Source: Myxocyprinus asiaticus (Eukaryota > Chordata > Actinopteri > Cypriniformes > Catostomidae). Taken from it: DNA of 64,000 nt. Location: contig NC_059372.1 of NCBI RefSeq assembly GCF_019703515.2, positions 12,837,992 through 12,901,991 of the forward strand, read 5' to 3'. Below are positions 1 to 12,630 of the stretch, one piece after another. Position 1 is the stretch's first letter; each line of letters starts with the position of its first letter. The notes under the pieces were generated by a model. The model worked only from the letters and a program-made list of their open reading frames with translations. It ran no database searches and was not told the DNA's origin. The position numbers were made by a program, and so were the translations under genes.

Positions 1-1231
1 TATACTGTTAAAACATATATTTTTGTCGTTACAAAAGAGTCATTAGTTATTTTTTTCCTTGTATAATAGAGGCAATCACAGCATAATGCAAGTTAGTCTC
101 AGTAAAACTGCACCGGTCATATTTTATTCCTAATATATTAATTTTGGTGGCTTAATGTGAGGAATATTTGACGTGTGTGACCACATTGAGTTAGACTATC
201 ATTCATAAAGTTCAACATAATGGTATACTCAGTAATTTTGTGTTTATTGCGCAACTTGTGCTAAACCAAAATAGCAGTCATCAACTAATATTGACACTGA
301 ACTTTGTGGGTGCATTAAATGCAAAAGCTAAATTTTTGTTTTATAGTTAATAATGGGATTGTAGATTTGCATTATTCGCAGTCATCCATGATTAATTTAT
401 TCAGCAAATAAAAGTGTACAGTTACAGCTTCGTTACTGAGAAAAAGCGAGAAGTATTCAGCTGGTCATGTGACATTAACTGCTCCATGAAAAATAAAACA
501 GATTTTATTAGGCTACTGATTCTTCATGTCATGTAAGCTTACACGATTTTAAACATATTTTTTCAAAATTAATATAATTTTTTTATGTGTAAAATTTTAA
601 TAAGGGAAAAATGACTGAGTGCACCTTTAAAACATGTATTAAGCTTTTAATGAAACAGCCACTGGCAAGTAATGTTTTATTTACTCGGCAAAGCCAATTT
701 TTACTCATATTTGGCACTTATCGTGTGTTAATTTTGGACCCAGCAGACAAGATTCTACTGTCAGGACTGTGAGAAACAGTCTCATCAGCAAAGCTACTGA
801 CTCAGAACCGGCACATACAAAAAATACGATCTGTCTGCGTGCGCCTACCCACTTCTGGATGAAAGGAGGGGTCATGGAGCACACAGAGAAAGTGAGACAG
901 AAACAGGGAGGAAGACGGTGAGCGAGACAGAAAGGGTGTGTGTGGAAGACCTCAAAAATCTAAATTACAGAGTGGAAGCCATTAATTTACACATAAAACA
1001 AGTGGCGGAATTTAGGCGTGAAGTGTGTTGCGGAAAAGTAAGTGAAATTGGCATTTCCAATTTGCTTTCTGACACATCTCATTTGGGGTTCTACTGTCTT
1101 CTCCAACATACACACGTGCACACATGCACACACATACACACACATGTATAGTAGTTCACGGTTAAAGCTGAGGTAGGTTTTTAAAAACTAATGGACCACA
1201 CAAAAATATGTTAATTGTCAAATCAGCCAGT
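1..1231. other. AT-rich intronic sequence, nothing recognised
   Basis: No exon, RNA gene or transposon end could be identified. A short CA-rich tract lies near 1108-1145. ORFs here are short and show no family resemblance. Confidence 0.5.
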
Positions 1232-1440
1232 GTTAAAAGGATAGTTTATCAAAAAAATAAAATTCTGTCATCATTTACTCACCCCCTTGCTGTTCCAAAC
1301 CCATATTACTTTTTATCCCATGGAACACAAAAGGCCTAGTTATGGACTAACAGCCTCAGTCACCATTCACTTTCATTGCACCTTTATTTCATACAATGAA
1401 AGCGAATGGTGACTGAGCCGGTCGGTCTTTACCATTCTGC
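1232..1440 (+). mobile_element. Truncated MITE of the GGGATAGTTCACCC family
   Basis: The left end reads AAAAGGATAGTTTATC, followed by the CTGTCATCATTTACTCACCC and TTCCAAACCC blocks common to a very abundant fish non-autonomous DNA element. Other copies in this window are at 7861, 23451 and 63638. No matching right end is seen before the AAT repeat. It carries no coding sequence. Confidence 0.6.
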
Positions 1441-1490
1441 CAATGGAATTACATGGGTTTTGGAATTACATGAGACTGAATGAATGATTA

Positions 1491-1523
1491 AATAATAATA
1501 ATAATAATAATAAAAAGAATAAT

Positions 1524-1562
<39 letters not shown>

Positions 1563-2350
1563 GTGTTAGTGCAGTATAAAATCTTTTGAATTTATATAAC
1601 ATATCTGTTTAAATTATATTTTATATATTCAAAATATTGTATACTATAAAATAATGAAATACCAGAAAAAGATAAAATATAACAAACATTAAACAAGACA
1701 TTAAATAACAACATTAATAATATGTATAATTATAATAATAAAGGTGTCAGTTATGGTAAAAATATTGAAAAAATAATAACAATACAAATTATATTGAAAA
1801 TTGTAAAAAACATATTTTATTAAATAAAAATATTTTATAATATGAAACAATGAAACACCATAAAGGATAAAATGCAACAAACATTCAACAAGTCATTAAA
1901 TAGTAACAATAATATTAATAATAAAGGTGCCAGTGACTGTAAAATAAAAATAATATAAAAATTAAAAAATAGATTTTATGAAATATTTTTTATTATATGA
2001 AATAAAATAGGCTACAATAAAAAGTATAATAGTATAATATTCAATAATAATAATAATAATAAAGGTGCTAGTGATGGTAAATATAAAAATATGTAAAAAT
2101 GTAAAAAAAATATTCTATATAATACAACTAGTTTATAATATTAAATACTAAAATAGGCTACCATAAAAACATAAATACAAAAACATCCAAAAAGACATGA
2201 ATATAATAATAATAACCATAATAATAATAATAATAAAGTTACCAGTGATTGTAAAATAATAATATACAAAATGTAAAAAATATTTTATGAAATAAAAATG
2301 TTGTGTAAAATGAAATATTAAAATACCATAAAAATAATAAAATATGACAA
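1491..2350. repeat. AAT microsatellite followed by AT-rich tandem repeat
   Basis: An (AAT)n tract at 1491-1560 leads into about five diverged units, each starting with an ATAATAATAAAGG block and a following G-T-G-C-C-A-G-T-like box (starts near 1555, 1735, 1918, 2048, 2229). Unit lengths run about 130-185 bp. Each unit also holds an ATTTTATGAAAT-type box, and some share AAATAGGCTAC. GC content is very low. No coding potential. Confidence 0.7.
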
Positions 2351-2814
2351 ACATTCAACAATACATCAAAGGGCAGTGAGAATATATTGCTATATAGACA
2401 CACAAACCAGTGAATATGATGATAATAAGACAAAGTGTCACATGATGACTCTTTGAAAGGCACAAGGTCAAGGGAAAACCACTAAACTCCCTCGAGTCAC
2501 GAGGCTTTTCCTATGACAACGAATCACTGATGTCTCCTCTCAATGAAAGACGCTCCAATTTGATCATATACATCCTCCACGCCAACCGCAAATGACCTCC
2601 ACACTTCCCTAAGCAGTAGACATGTGAACTCTCACACTCGTACTGCCTACATCTCCTCACCAGCGCCCCAGATCCATTAAACTTTAAAGAGCTCCAGCAG
2701 TCCACCCACACATACAACACATCTCAACAACAGCCATCCCTGTTCTCTGAAGACCATCCAAATACACATATATGATTTATTAAAATTCCCATTAACATGC
2801 TTTTGACATTACAT
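2351..2814. other. Unassigned intronic sequence
   Basis: No exon, RNA gene or named repeat was recognised. The local ORFs are short and unlike known families. Confidence 0.4.
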
Positions 2815-3035
2815 GACTGCATGCTCACCTCAGCCAGACAATCGATTTATATGATGCTAACTGCCGCCCTGAGATCATCTGACTAAGGTCATGTGAATTT
2901 TGGTGACCACAAAATGGCTGAAAACCATATTGTTCTTCACAAAAGGTCAAACTGTATTCGCCACAAATGCTACATTTATCTGATAAGTGGTTAAAAACAA
3001 CAAGCACTTTTTTGTGAGAGGCCAAAGGTTTGTTT
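2815..3035 (+). repeat. Dispersed repeat, copy A
   Basis: About 200 bp that recurs in diverged form at 6830-7010. Shared blocks include CTGA/ACTAAGGTCATGTGA-like text, CACAAAATGGCTG, TATTGTTC, AAAAGGTCA, CACAAATGC, and TTTTTTGTGAG. A weaker relative lies near 31000-31070. Non-coding, family not identified. Confidence 0.55.
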
Positions 3036-3049
3036 GAGTAGAGTTTACA

Positions 3050-5090
3050 GTTAAAATTCCATTTTGGATGGTCTTCAGAATATTAGTGTGCAATTTATGA
3101 AGGCTATATCTATGACACCAAGTATATCTGCAGACTGTGGTGATGTTCTCCTTGTTAACTTTAATTCAAAAGTTAAAAATGCTATTGATGGCATTGCTCC
3201 TGTAAAGGTCAGGAAGATTACTGGCAGACATAAAGTACCATGGAGAAACACAACAGCAGTACAAAACATGAAAAGAAAATGCAGGAAAGCAGAACGAGAA
3301 GTACATTATAACATCTACGTATAAAGACAGCCTTCATGCTTTCAATTTGGAACTAGGTACAGCTAGGCAGACTTTCTTCTCAAACATTATAAACAGCAAT
3401 ATAAACAACACCCGCACTCTTTTTGATACTATAAAGAGACTAACTCACCCCCCAACACAGGTTCCCTGTGAAATCCTGTCTGATAGCAAATGCAACGAAT
3501 CTGCATAATTTTTCATGAAGATCAATGATATTAAAATGCCGATCAGCTCATCCACATGTTGCACTGAGATCAGACAGAACCCACCACAACAACTTCCAAA
3601 ATTAGTAACTATGTCTGATTTTGAGGCAACTGATGGCAAAACCCTGGAAGAAATAGTACAGCATCTTAAAACGCTGACCGGCTGTCTTGACACACTCCAC
3701 ACATCATTTTTCAAAAAGGTGTTTAACTGTCTGGAAAAAGATCTGTTACAAATAGTCAATGCCTCACTTCTTTCAGGCATGTTTCCGAAATCCCTAAAAA
3801 CTGCAGTTGTCAAGCCCCTTCTAAAAAAGAGCAATCTGGATAACTCTATATTAAACATCTACAGACCAATCTCAAATCTTCCTTTCATAGGCAAAATCAT
3901 TGAAAAGGTTGTTTTCAATCAGCTGAACAAATTCTTAAACTCAAATGGCTACTTAGACAATTTCCAGTCTGGTTTCTGACCGCATCACAGCACAGAAATG
4001 GCACTTGTAAAGATACTTAATGATATTCAGCTAAATACTGATTCAGGCAAACTATCAGTGCTGGTAATACTAGATCTCAGTGCTGCCTTTGACACTGTTG
4101 ATCACAACGTTCTCCTAGACAGATTGGAAAACTGGGTAGGGCTCTCTGGAACGGTCCTCAGCTGGTTCATGTCAAATCTAGATGGGAGGGGTTACTATGT
4201 GAACATAGACAACTACGAATCTGAGTGGACATCCATAAGGTGTGGAGTCCCACAATGCTCAATTCTTGCACCGCTCCTGTTAAACCTGTATATGCTCCCA
4301 CTAGGCCAAATTATGAAAAAGAACCAAACTGCGTAACATAGCTATGCAGACGACACACAGATTTACCTAGCCCTGTCGCCAAATGTCTACAGCCCCATAG
4401 ACTCTCTGTACAAGTGCACTGATGAAATTAACAATTGGATGTGCCAAACTTCCTTCAGTTAAACAAAGACAAGACAGAGGTCATTGTATTTGGCAACAAA
4501 GGCAAACTTCCCATGGTGAACACATACCTTGACTCCAAGGGTCTAAAGACAAAAAATCATGTAAGAAATCTTGGTGTCATTTTGGAGTCAGACCTTAGTT
4601 TCAGTAGTCACATCAAAGCAATAAATAAATCAGCCTACTATCATCTAAAAATATAGCGAGAATTCGATGTTTTGTATCCAGTCAAGACTTAGAGAAACTT
4701 GTTCATGCGTTCATCACCAGTAGGGTGGACTACTGCAATGGACTCCTCACCGGCCTTCCCAAAAAGACCATTAGACACCTGGAGCTCATTCACAATGCTG
4801 CTGCCAAGATTCTCACCCAAGCCAAATAATCTGAGCACTGTGCTGCACTTACTGCATAATTTTATTTCTGTATTATTCTTCTTTTTTATAAATTTTAATA
4901 AGTTTTACTTTTTTGAAAACCTTTTTGATTTACTTTATTACTTTTTATTCTTATTTCTTGTTCTTAATTGGTTTTAAATTGTATTTTATCTTGTATTTTC
5001 TTTATCACTTTTATGTAAAGCATTTTGAATTGCCATTGTGTATGAAATGTGCTATATAAATAAACTTGCCTTGCCTTGCCTAAAAAATGT
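3050..5090 (+). mobile_element. 5'-truncated, decayed LINE of the CR1/L2 type
   Basis: Broken pieces of a reverse transcriptase occur in order on the plus strand. They include KPLLKKSNLDNSILNIYRPI (finger region, near 3810-3870), LDLSAAFDTVDHNVLLDRL (near 4068-4130), the catalytic YADD box at 4343-4354, and a C-terminal RVDYCNGLL-like block near 4720. Several frameshifts and stops separate the pieces. No endonuclease domain is seen, which fits 5' truncation on reverse transcription. The 3' end shows GTGCTATATAAATAAACTTG and a short CCTTG-type tail, as in fish L2 elements. It is inactive. The left edge, near 3040-3060, is approximate. Confidence 0.85.
3515..4656 (+). pseudogene. LINE reverse transcriptase remnant
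   Basis: Three reading-frame pieces at 3515-3979, 3998-4336 and 4435-4656 together carry the palm and finger motifs of a CR1/L2-type reverse transcriptase, an enzyme that copies its own RNA at a nicked chromosomal target. The first piece ends at a TGA in the middle of the QSGF-R motif. The second stops just before the YADD box, which survives in another frame. The third contains HVRNLGVILESDLSFSSHI, a thumb-region motif of the clade. The YADD residues are intact but no continuous frame remains, so no active enzyme is expected. Confidence 0.8.
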
Positions 5091-5950
5091 TTTTTACCAG
5101 AGTACCATGGTACAGTAATACCATGTTTTTGGACAACCCTTACAAAAAAGTTCTGTGGATGTACAATGGCGCCGAATTATTACCATAATCACGTATCGCA
5201 GTATTTACATGAATGCCATTGCATTAACATGGTACATGTCCAAAAACATGGTATTACCATGGTACATGTAAAAAAAACAAAACAACAACAACAACATGGT
5301 ATTACCCTAGCACATATCCAAAAGCATAGTATTACCATAGTACATGTCCAAAAAACATGGTAATTACCATGGTACTAGAGCTGCACAATATATTGAATTT
5401 ATCAAAATATCACAAATGTATATATATGCATATATGCATATCGCAAGGGTTTGCGATGACGGAATGATTTTAATACAGTAACATTTAAGGCAACACAGAT
5501 AGCAGAGAATATACAGGGTGAGTGGTTGTTACTTGGTGTGTGTGCATGCAGTGTGCATAGTCACTGATTTAAATGATGGAGCATGTCACTATTTGTGCAT
5601 ATGTACGTGTAACCGGCACTGTTTTGTGCTTTCACTCTGTGTTGTGTGTGCAGATAATAATTAGACCAGACGCCAGAATACAAACTCAAACTTGGCTTGT
5701 TTATTGGCCACTGTGGTCTGTGTGAATATATCAAAGGATGGGTTTCAATTAATGGATTGGTAGTCACAGACTGACAACAAGCATGTTAAATCAAAGCAGA
5801 AAGCTTGTCTACAGCAAGAGCTTCTAGACATCATTTTTCAAAATAAAAGCCCCACACTGAATGAACTTATTTTAACATGAATACGAACACGAATTACAGT
5901 GTGAAAAAAAAATAAATAAATAAAAAAAATGTATATATATATATATTATT

Positions 5951-5985
<35 letters not shown>

Positions 5986-6560
5986 TCTTTTAGGATATCA
6001 CACAATATGGTGAAATTAAATGTATATTCATATACTTTTTACAAAAAAAATACAAATAATTAAATATTACTTGTAATATCTGCTACATAGCTATTGGTAA
6101 AAAACTGTATAATTTAACCAGTCTATTTGGAACAAAAGACAACTATGTTTGTGATCTCTGGAATAGATGGTCCTTTTTTATTCCAATAAGTCTCAGTTGC
6201 ACATTGCATTTTTCCTCCATATCATGCAGCCCTACATGGTACTTGTCCAAAAACCATTGCATTACCATGGTACATGTCCAAATACACTGTATTACCATAG
6301 TAAAAAAACAAGGTAGTACTGCTGTACTTTTTGGTACTTTTTTTGTTGGTGATGTATCATCGCAATATATGTTTTTTTTTTTTTTTTTTTTTTTTTAGAC
6401 ACCATGGTATTCATTAAAGTAATTTTGTGTGCTATGTAAAAACAATGGTACATGAACATGGTAATTCAGTGACATGGTATACTGTATATTAAAGTACCAT
6501 AGTATTACCATGGCCTGATACCATCACTATACTGTATAATTGTACCTCCACCAAGTAGTT
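5091..6560. repeat. Palindromic CATGGTAC minisatellite, split in two
   Basis: Imperfect units of about 30-36 bp built on ATTACCATGGTACATGTCCAA occur at 5091-5375 and resume at 6235-6560. Each unit contains the self-complementary core TACCATGGTA, so long stretches can pair with themselves. An 859-bp DNA element separates the halves. Faint relatives appear near 9470-9540. Confidence 0.7.
5376..6234. mobile_element. Non-autonomous hAT-type element with 8-bp target duplication
   Basis: The ends are TAGAGCTGCACAATAT and ATATCATGCAGCCCTA, imperfect inverted repeats. The element is flanked on both sides by an identical CATGGTAC (5368-5375 and 6235-6242), the 8-bp target-site duplication expected of hAT transposons. 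It contains a long poly-T run near 5952-5979 and no transposase. It inserted into the minisatellite. Confidence 0.8.
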
Positions 6561-6712
6561 TTGAATGTCTCAATAAATAGTAATTATGGGCCCTGCTAAT
6601 GAACTAAAAAAATATTTCTTTTTTTAAATTCATTTTTACTTATAATAACTGCAAGGTATTAATAACTATAATACTAGATATTTAAATTTTCTGAAGAGAA
6701 TGCAGCCACAAT

Positions 6713-6820
6713 GCTAGGATGTTGTAGGTGATTGCCAGGGCACTGCTTTGTGGTTGCTAGGGTGTTCTGGTGGTTGCTAGAGCATTGCTAGGTGGTTGCT
6801 TACTGGCCCAAGTCAAAAAA
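6713..6820. repeat. GGTTGCTAG minisatellite
   Basis: Diverged tandem copies of a roughly 20-25-bp unit containing GTGGTTGCTAG. The end, TTGCTTACTGGCCCAAGTCA, is identical in the related array at 15916-16076, so both belong to the same larger repeat. Confidence 0.65.
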
Positions 6821-6829
6821 GCTTACACA

Positions 6830-7010
6830 CTTACATCTAATGATGCTAATCAGTGCACTAAGATCATGTGACTAAGGCCACAAAATGGCTGGAAAAAACT
6901 AAAAATGTGTATTGTTCCTTATAAAAGGTCACAAGGCATTCATCACAAATGCAGAATTTATCGGAAAGCTGGCTGAAAACAACGGGCGTCCTTTTGTGAG
7001 GGAGGGGAGC
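6830..7010 (+). repeat. Dispersed repeat, copy B
   Basis: Diverged duplicate of 2815-3035 in the same orientation, sharing the CACAAAATGGCTG, AAAAGGTCA and CACAAATGC blocks. Non-coding. Confidence 0.55.
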
Positions 7011-7228
7011 TTGGGGAGAACTCTTCTCTACTTGAGACTGGATGAATAATAACGCTCATTATTCAGCCCGTGGTCATCGTACAGACGTGGCGGAGGGTAA
7101 TTAATTGCATGTGCAAGTGTGAGTTCCCGAGAGAATGATGGAGGCCTCAAACACAAGGTGAGGAGAAACATGCACATGACCTAATTAAGAATAACCATGA
7201 TCTGGCAACTTATTCCATATGCAACAAA

Positions 7229-7271
7229 CCTTACACACACACACAAACACACACACACACACGCACACACA
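7229..7271. repeat. CA microsatellite
   Basis: Alternating CA with occasional interruptions (AAAC and ACGC). Confidence 0.9.
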
Positions 7272-7572
7272 CTTTCTTAAAATGTCCCTCAGGCGCTAAG
7301 CTGATATGGCAGGTTTTGATAAATGTCAGTGTCTACTACACTATGTCTTTCTCTATATCTTTGTCTTTCTAATACAGCACATCTAATGTCCATGGAAAAA
7401 GTGCCAAAAAAAGGCAAACTGCATTTGTAAAGTGGCTCTGTGCTGCCTCCAAATGCCACAATGTCACATAAAAGCCCTACTAAAATATGCCTGCTTTGAC
7501 CTGTCTCATGCTGTGGCATCAGAGGCTGTTCTGATTGAGCTTTGCTTTAGTGTAAATAAAATGACAAATCAG

Positions 7573-7843
7573 ATGTGACAAACCCAACACATTTTTGCAC
7601 GTTAGCAGCATTGTTCAATAGTTTTTCTATGCAAACATGTGCTAGATGGATGTCTTTGACCATTGCGGCACATCACAATGTTTTTTCAGCGTCTTGCGCA
7701 GGAGAGATGCACTTTTCAGACGGCTTGTCAAGTTAAAAAGAACTTCAACTTTTAAAAACGTATCTCGAGACACTTGCGTTGCACTTTTTTGCACTGTGTC
7801 TAGCTTTTTTAGCACAAGAACGCACTTAGTTTGAAAGGCCCCT
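7573..7843 (+). mobile_element. MITE of the GGGGCTGTTC family, copy 1
   Basis: Shares TTTTTCTATG, GTTTTTTCAGCGTCTTG, TTTAAAAACGTATCTCGAGAC and TCTAGCTTTTTTAGCACAAG with copies at 36722-36996, 50065-50205 and the split copy around the Gypsy element. The right end is GAAAGGCCCCTA. Non-coding; the left end is eroded. Confidence 0.65.
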
Positions 7844-7860
7844 AATGCCACAACAGGGCC

Positions 7861-8160
7861 TCCTTAAAGGGGTAGTTCACCCAAAATTTTCATTTTCTCA
7901 CCCTCACGCCATCCCAGATGTGTATGACTTTCATTCTTCAGCAGAACACAAACAAAGGTTTTTAGAAGAATATCTCAGCTCTGTTGGTCCTTACAATATA
8001 AGTGAATGGTGACTAGACCATTGAAGCTCAAAAAAGCACATAAAGGCCACATAAAAGTAAAAGTCCATTTTCAGTTTCCTAGCATCATCATTTTCCAAAA
8101 GTATCCAGAAATGCTCTGTTTTCGGTGGAGGAAAACAGTTTTATTTTGGATGAGAGGTTT
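7861..8160 (+). mobile_element. MITE of the GGGATAGTTCACCC family
   Basis: The left end AAAGGGGTAGTTCACCC is followed by CATTTTCTCACCCTCA and GTATGACTTTC. The right edge is uncertain and may be lower than given. Non-coding. Confidence 0.6.
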
Positions 8161-11100
8161 AAATGTAGCATAATTAATGCGACATGTATTAGTATGGACG
8201 TTGCCTCAGAATGCTGAGTTTCGGTTCTGTGAAAATGAACCTACAACTTTTCAGACTGCTGCCATGACAATCAGAACAAGCCTTGTTTTTTTCTGTCAGC
8301 TCTGCAATAGAATGATAAACAACTTTCAAAAATAATCTATATTTGAGCATTGTTTTCCGCATTTGAGTTTCCAGTGTTTATGCAAGCTCTTTTGCACAAT
8401 AAAAAGTCAAGACATTTCAATGTCACTTCAAATTAGCATTCCTTATGACTAGCCACACTGAATAAAAACTGACCAATGACTGTGTTGAACATTGTTTGCA
8501 TGATTTAAAACACTTCACCCATAAGAGTGTAAGTAAAACGTCTTTGAAGAATGCTGGATAAAACTTTACAGTGACCTTACAAGAGTATAGACTGCACACA
8601 AAACTAACTTCTAAACATAACAAAAGAAAGTAAAACTCCACTAACAGTTATAATAAAGTGACTAAAGGTGCAAGCAGTTGTGCATGCCTGAGAGTCTGAG
8701 AATACAGTAACATACAAGCTCTATGTGTGCTCTCTCTCTCTCACTATCCCCTCACCTGCATGCCCAAAATGCATAATTACCCTCAAAGAGGAAAATTAAT
8801 GGAACCCAGAAATAGAGAGCCACACTGGGCATCTCCCCAGCCAGCGCTCGTCCTCTGCTGGCAAGCCCATTGATCAGGGGGATGAGGGGAAAGAGGGAGC
8901 GTACGGATATGTGCGGGTGAGACAGGAGATTCCAGGTCCACGGGGATGGAAAGTGCCGATGTTAACAAAATAGAACAGCTGCTAGATTGGGAGGAGGGAG
9001 GAAAGAAAAAACTCTGCCTTTTGTGTGGGTCAGTCTTATATAATTCATTTTGATAGCATAACTGTGTGCCTGGGTAAAAATAACACATCAGGGTTTTTAA
9101 ACACACACACAAGCACACACACATATCTTCCAGATAAATTTAGATACCTAACACAAACACTCCAGTGGAGGCATTTGATATCTTTTCTTATGTTTCTAGA
9201 AAGAGATGGTTTCAAAGACATAATGTTAATTATGAGTTGGCGGTCTATGAGATAATTACATTTTTAAAAAAAGAGGGCATTGTTTGTTTGTTTTTTAGGT
9301 CTTTTTTAAGGTGTATGTGTTCATTGCTGCTTATTAACCGAGTTTTAATTTTAATTGTATGCATTGAGCATTATGATATTTAAAAAAATAAAATTAAACT
9401 AAAAATAAAAACAAATCAAGACCTGAGATGCCAAACAAGTCTTTGAGACCAATATCTAATCTACAAAATCTATGGTACTAAATGATTACCATATCCATGT
9501 ACATTTTACTCCAAAGTATAAAGAATACTACCATGTAAAAAAAAAAAAAAAATTAACAACAACAACAACCAAAAAAAAATATTTTTTTTTTTTTGTTTTT
9601 TTTTTGTTTTTTTTTTAAAGGAACACTTTTAAGTGACGACTCGAAAGAATTGGTGAAACATTTTTTTAAGCAGTTAATTGAAACGAATCATCCAAATGAA
9701 CCAATTTGGTACAATGAATCAAACTTCCCATGTGTTACACATACTGTATGAAAACTGCCGCCTTTTTCCCTTCCTTCAAAACGATGACCCTCCTCCACCT
9801 CTGCTTCCTTTCTGTCTTTTTTCCCCCCAAAGTGTTTGGGGAGGATCTGCTATGCTGAGTCTGAAGAGAATCATCTCTCTGCTGAGCGGCTGCAATTCAT
9901 CATCATTTTATCTGCGACAGCTTTTAATTGGATCCTATCAAACTCTCCCGATAGTCCTCATTTTGCGGTGCAAATCGCTAGTCACTGTAGAGAAGATTCT
10001 GGATGAGATTTTTCTTCCTCTGCCCCCCTCTGTTCCCTTCCATCATTGTGTTTTCTCTGTCAGTCTCTCGTTCTCTCTGTCTGGTCATTTATCTGAGCTG
10101 AAGGTAATGTTGTAAAGCAGAGTCTGATAGCATCAAGCTGTTCTGTTCATCTCTTGGGTCCTGGACTGGGGTGCTCAGAGAGAGAGTGAGAGCTCTGTAG
10201 AGGAAAGGGATATCAGGTCCCTTCTCTTTTTTTCAACTTTTATTTCTCTCTATCTTTTGATTTCCTCTCTTTTGCACCTTATTTACAATGGTGGATCTAG
10301 TGTCAGAGCTGGTGCTCAGCAGGGGGATCTGCAGACCTTTTTAGAATCTTTTTCACTGGGTCTTATCTGGAACCTTTCTGCACATTTTCTCCACAGCACA
10401 GGTGGGTCATGGCCAGAAATACTGGTTTGAATAAATATATGAAGACTATAAATATTTCAATTAAATTGCAGCCTTTTCCCATTCAGGAAACTTGGAATAT
10501 ATTGAATGAGTCATATGGACTACTTTAATGTTGCAGTTTTTTTTATTTATTTTTTATTTTTGAAGCTTAACAATAATGTCCATGACTAGCACGCAGTATC
10601 AGATTTGGATCGATCTTGTCAAATTTAATATCCGATCTGTTAAAAAAGGTCAGTATCGGAGCCAGTACCAATCCAGGTATTGGATCGGTGCATCCCTAGA
10701 AAAAACAAGATCACTTTTGTTATAATAAACAGAAATGTGTACACTGTACACTGTTTGTCCAGTTGATGAACATCCCTCTTATGTCATGTTGCACAACAGC
10801 CACATAAGTGTCCATGTAAAATTATTTTATTTGGAAATATCATGTGTGTGAACTGATTGCTATGAATTTGATTAGTTATAACTTCTGAGTGCTGCATAAA
10901 AATCAGCTTGTGATTGCATACAGGCACTTACAAAAAATTACTATGGATATTAAAGTATGTTCTGAAAACAAAAAAATGTTTTTTAATTTCTCGTTTGTGT
11001 AGTTATAGAGATATGTTGTCATCCGGTCTTGTGAAAGTCATTCAAATATATAACAAATGAAAATTAATTCACATATACGTATATAATGCAAAATAAAATC

Positions 11101-11250
11101 ATTTTATTTCAGAGAAATGGGGGTGGGGGTGGGAGGGTTGGGGGGGTTCATGGCTAAATCTGCAGAGCACGACAAAATAGGAATGAGTCGTAGCTCAATT
11201 GCATGCGTGTCACATCACATCACATCGCGCACATAAATTGATGAAAGAAT
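8161..11250. other. Intronic sequence without a recognised gene
   Basis: About 3 kb with short unsupported ORFs. An A-rich and then T-rich low-complexity block lies at 9539-9618, and a hAT-like end fragment (TATCGGATCGGTGCATCCCTA-like) near 10590-10700. No host exon was recognised on either strand. Confidence 0.5.
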
Positions 11251-12371
11251 TAGTATTGTCACAATTCCAAAATTTCAGTCGTTGGTACCGATACCAGTAC
11301 AATTTTGCAGTTCTCGATACCAATTTCGATGCCACAGCAAAAATATGCCAATATGGTAATGTGCTGTTAAACACACACCTTTAGCCTATTTAAATACAAA
11401 TTCTATGTAAATAATACATTAAAAGAAATGCATGTTTCCTTCAAGTGTTTCTCATTTAAGTATGCATTGCTTAAGTGTTTTTAAGAAGGGTCCTACTAAA
11501 ATCTGTTTAATTGTTTTCCCAAATCTTTTTCCCCCTTTATTTTTAATTATTTGACCAGAATTCCATGTTTTACATTTTACTTTAATTTCATCATCAAAAT
11601 GGTGTCTAATCAAATTAATTCTTAAAACTTTTAAAAACTTTCAAAAAGATACAAACTTTTATTCTTGCTTGTAATATATTGCTTAAGTTTTATTATTATA
11701 ATTGTTTATTCATCATTATTTATTATTATTATTATTAATTTTACTACAGTGAATTTTACATTTTACTATACAGTTGTAATATATTTCTGTTGCAATTTCT
11801 TCAATTTCAGGGTGTCTAGCTTTTATTTTGAATCGTGCTTTTATTTTGACGTGTTTTTTTTACAGAAGATACACTTCTTCTGACGGATAAACAGTTCACT
11901 ACATGCCCAATTTGATCGTTAAAGCGCAAATGCTTTGATTTAATTATATAAATACTATATAGTCTACATGTGCTCTGCTTTATCTTGTCATACAGCATGA
12001 ATGATTCTCAAAGTCTGTGGAGTTTCCAGTGTATGAGCGGTTGGCTTCACACATTCATTTAAAGCATGCAGCTCATACTGGCTAAGATTGCAGCCTTTCG
12101 CGGTTTAATAATCACACTAGAACATATCATGATTTATAATTTGATTAATTGTCCATTTAAATGTAAAAGGAGTAACAGAGCATGTGCTCAACTAAGCATG
12201 TGAGCATTTAAAAGCATCTGTCAGTCAGACAGCACGCAGGTATAGAATTGATTCGGTGCTCTGTACTACCAGTACTGCAGAAACACTGGTATCATGACAT
12301 CTTTTTTTTTTTTTTTTTTTTTTTTTTTGTCTTGACCTCGTCCCGAACTACTGGTACTTTTGACAACACTA
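11251..12371. mobile_element. Non-autonomous hAT-like element
   Basis: Ends TAGTATTGTCACAATTCC and GGTACTTTTGACAACACTA form an imperfect inverted repeat. The flanks GAAAGAAT (11243-11250) and GAAAGAAA (12372-12379) match at seven of eight positions, which fits a hAT target duplication. A poly-T run sits near 12301-12328. No transposase frame is visible. Confidence 0.7.
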
Positions 12372-12576
12372 GAAAGAAAGTTCTTAAAAGTTCTTGTTTT
12401 GAAAAATTAACTTGATGAAGTTATTAATGTGCTTCAGAGCCTTTGACGTTACTGATTCATGGTTCGTGGCCTAGAGGTTTAAGGGGCCAGTATGGAGGCA
12501 ATTTTCCTAGAAATATGCTAAAAAAAACAGTGTTGGTGGAAAATGTCTTTAGGCCTCTTCTATTCCGCACTTCCAT

Positions 12577-12577
12577 G

Positions 12578-12609
<32 letters not shown>

Positions 12610-12630
12610 CTCTCTCTCTCTCTCTCTCTA
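12577..12630. repeat. Compound (CA)n(CT)n microsatellite
   Basis: A CA run changes directly to a CT run. Confidence 0.95.

Noticed and set aside
7646..7834. ORFs on both strands in the 7.6-kb region
   Set aside because: They fall in a non-coding MITE.
9678..10115. Plus-strand ORF of 145 codons
   Set aside because: No recognisable domain; sequence includes C- and T-rich low complexity.
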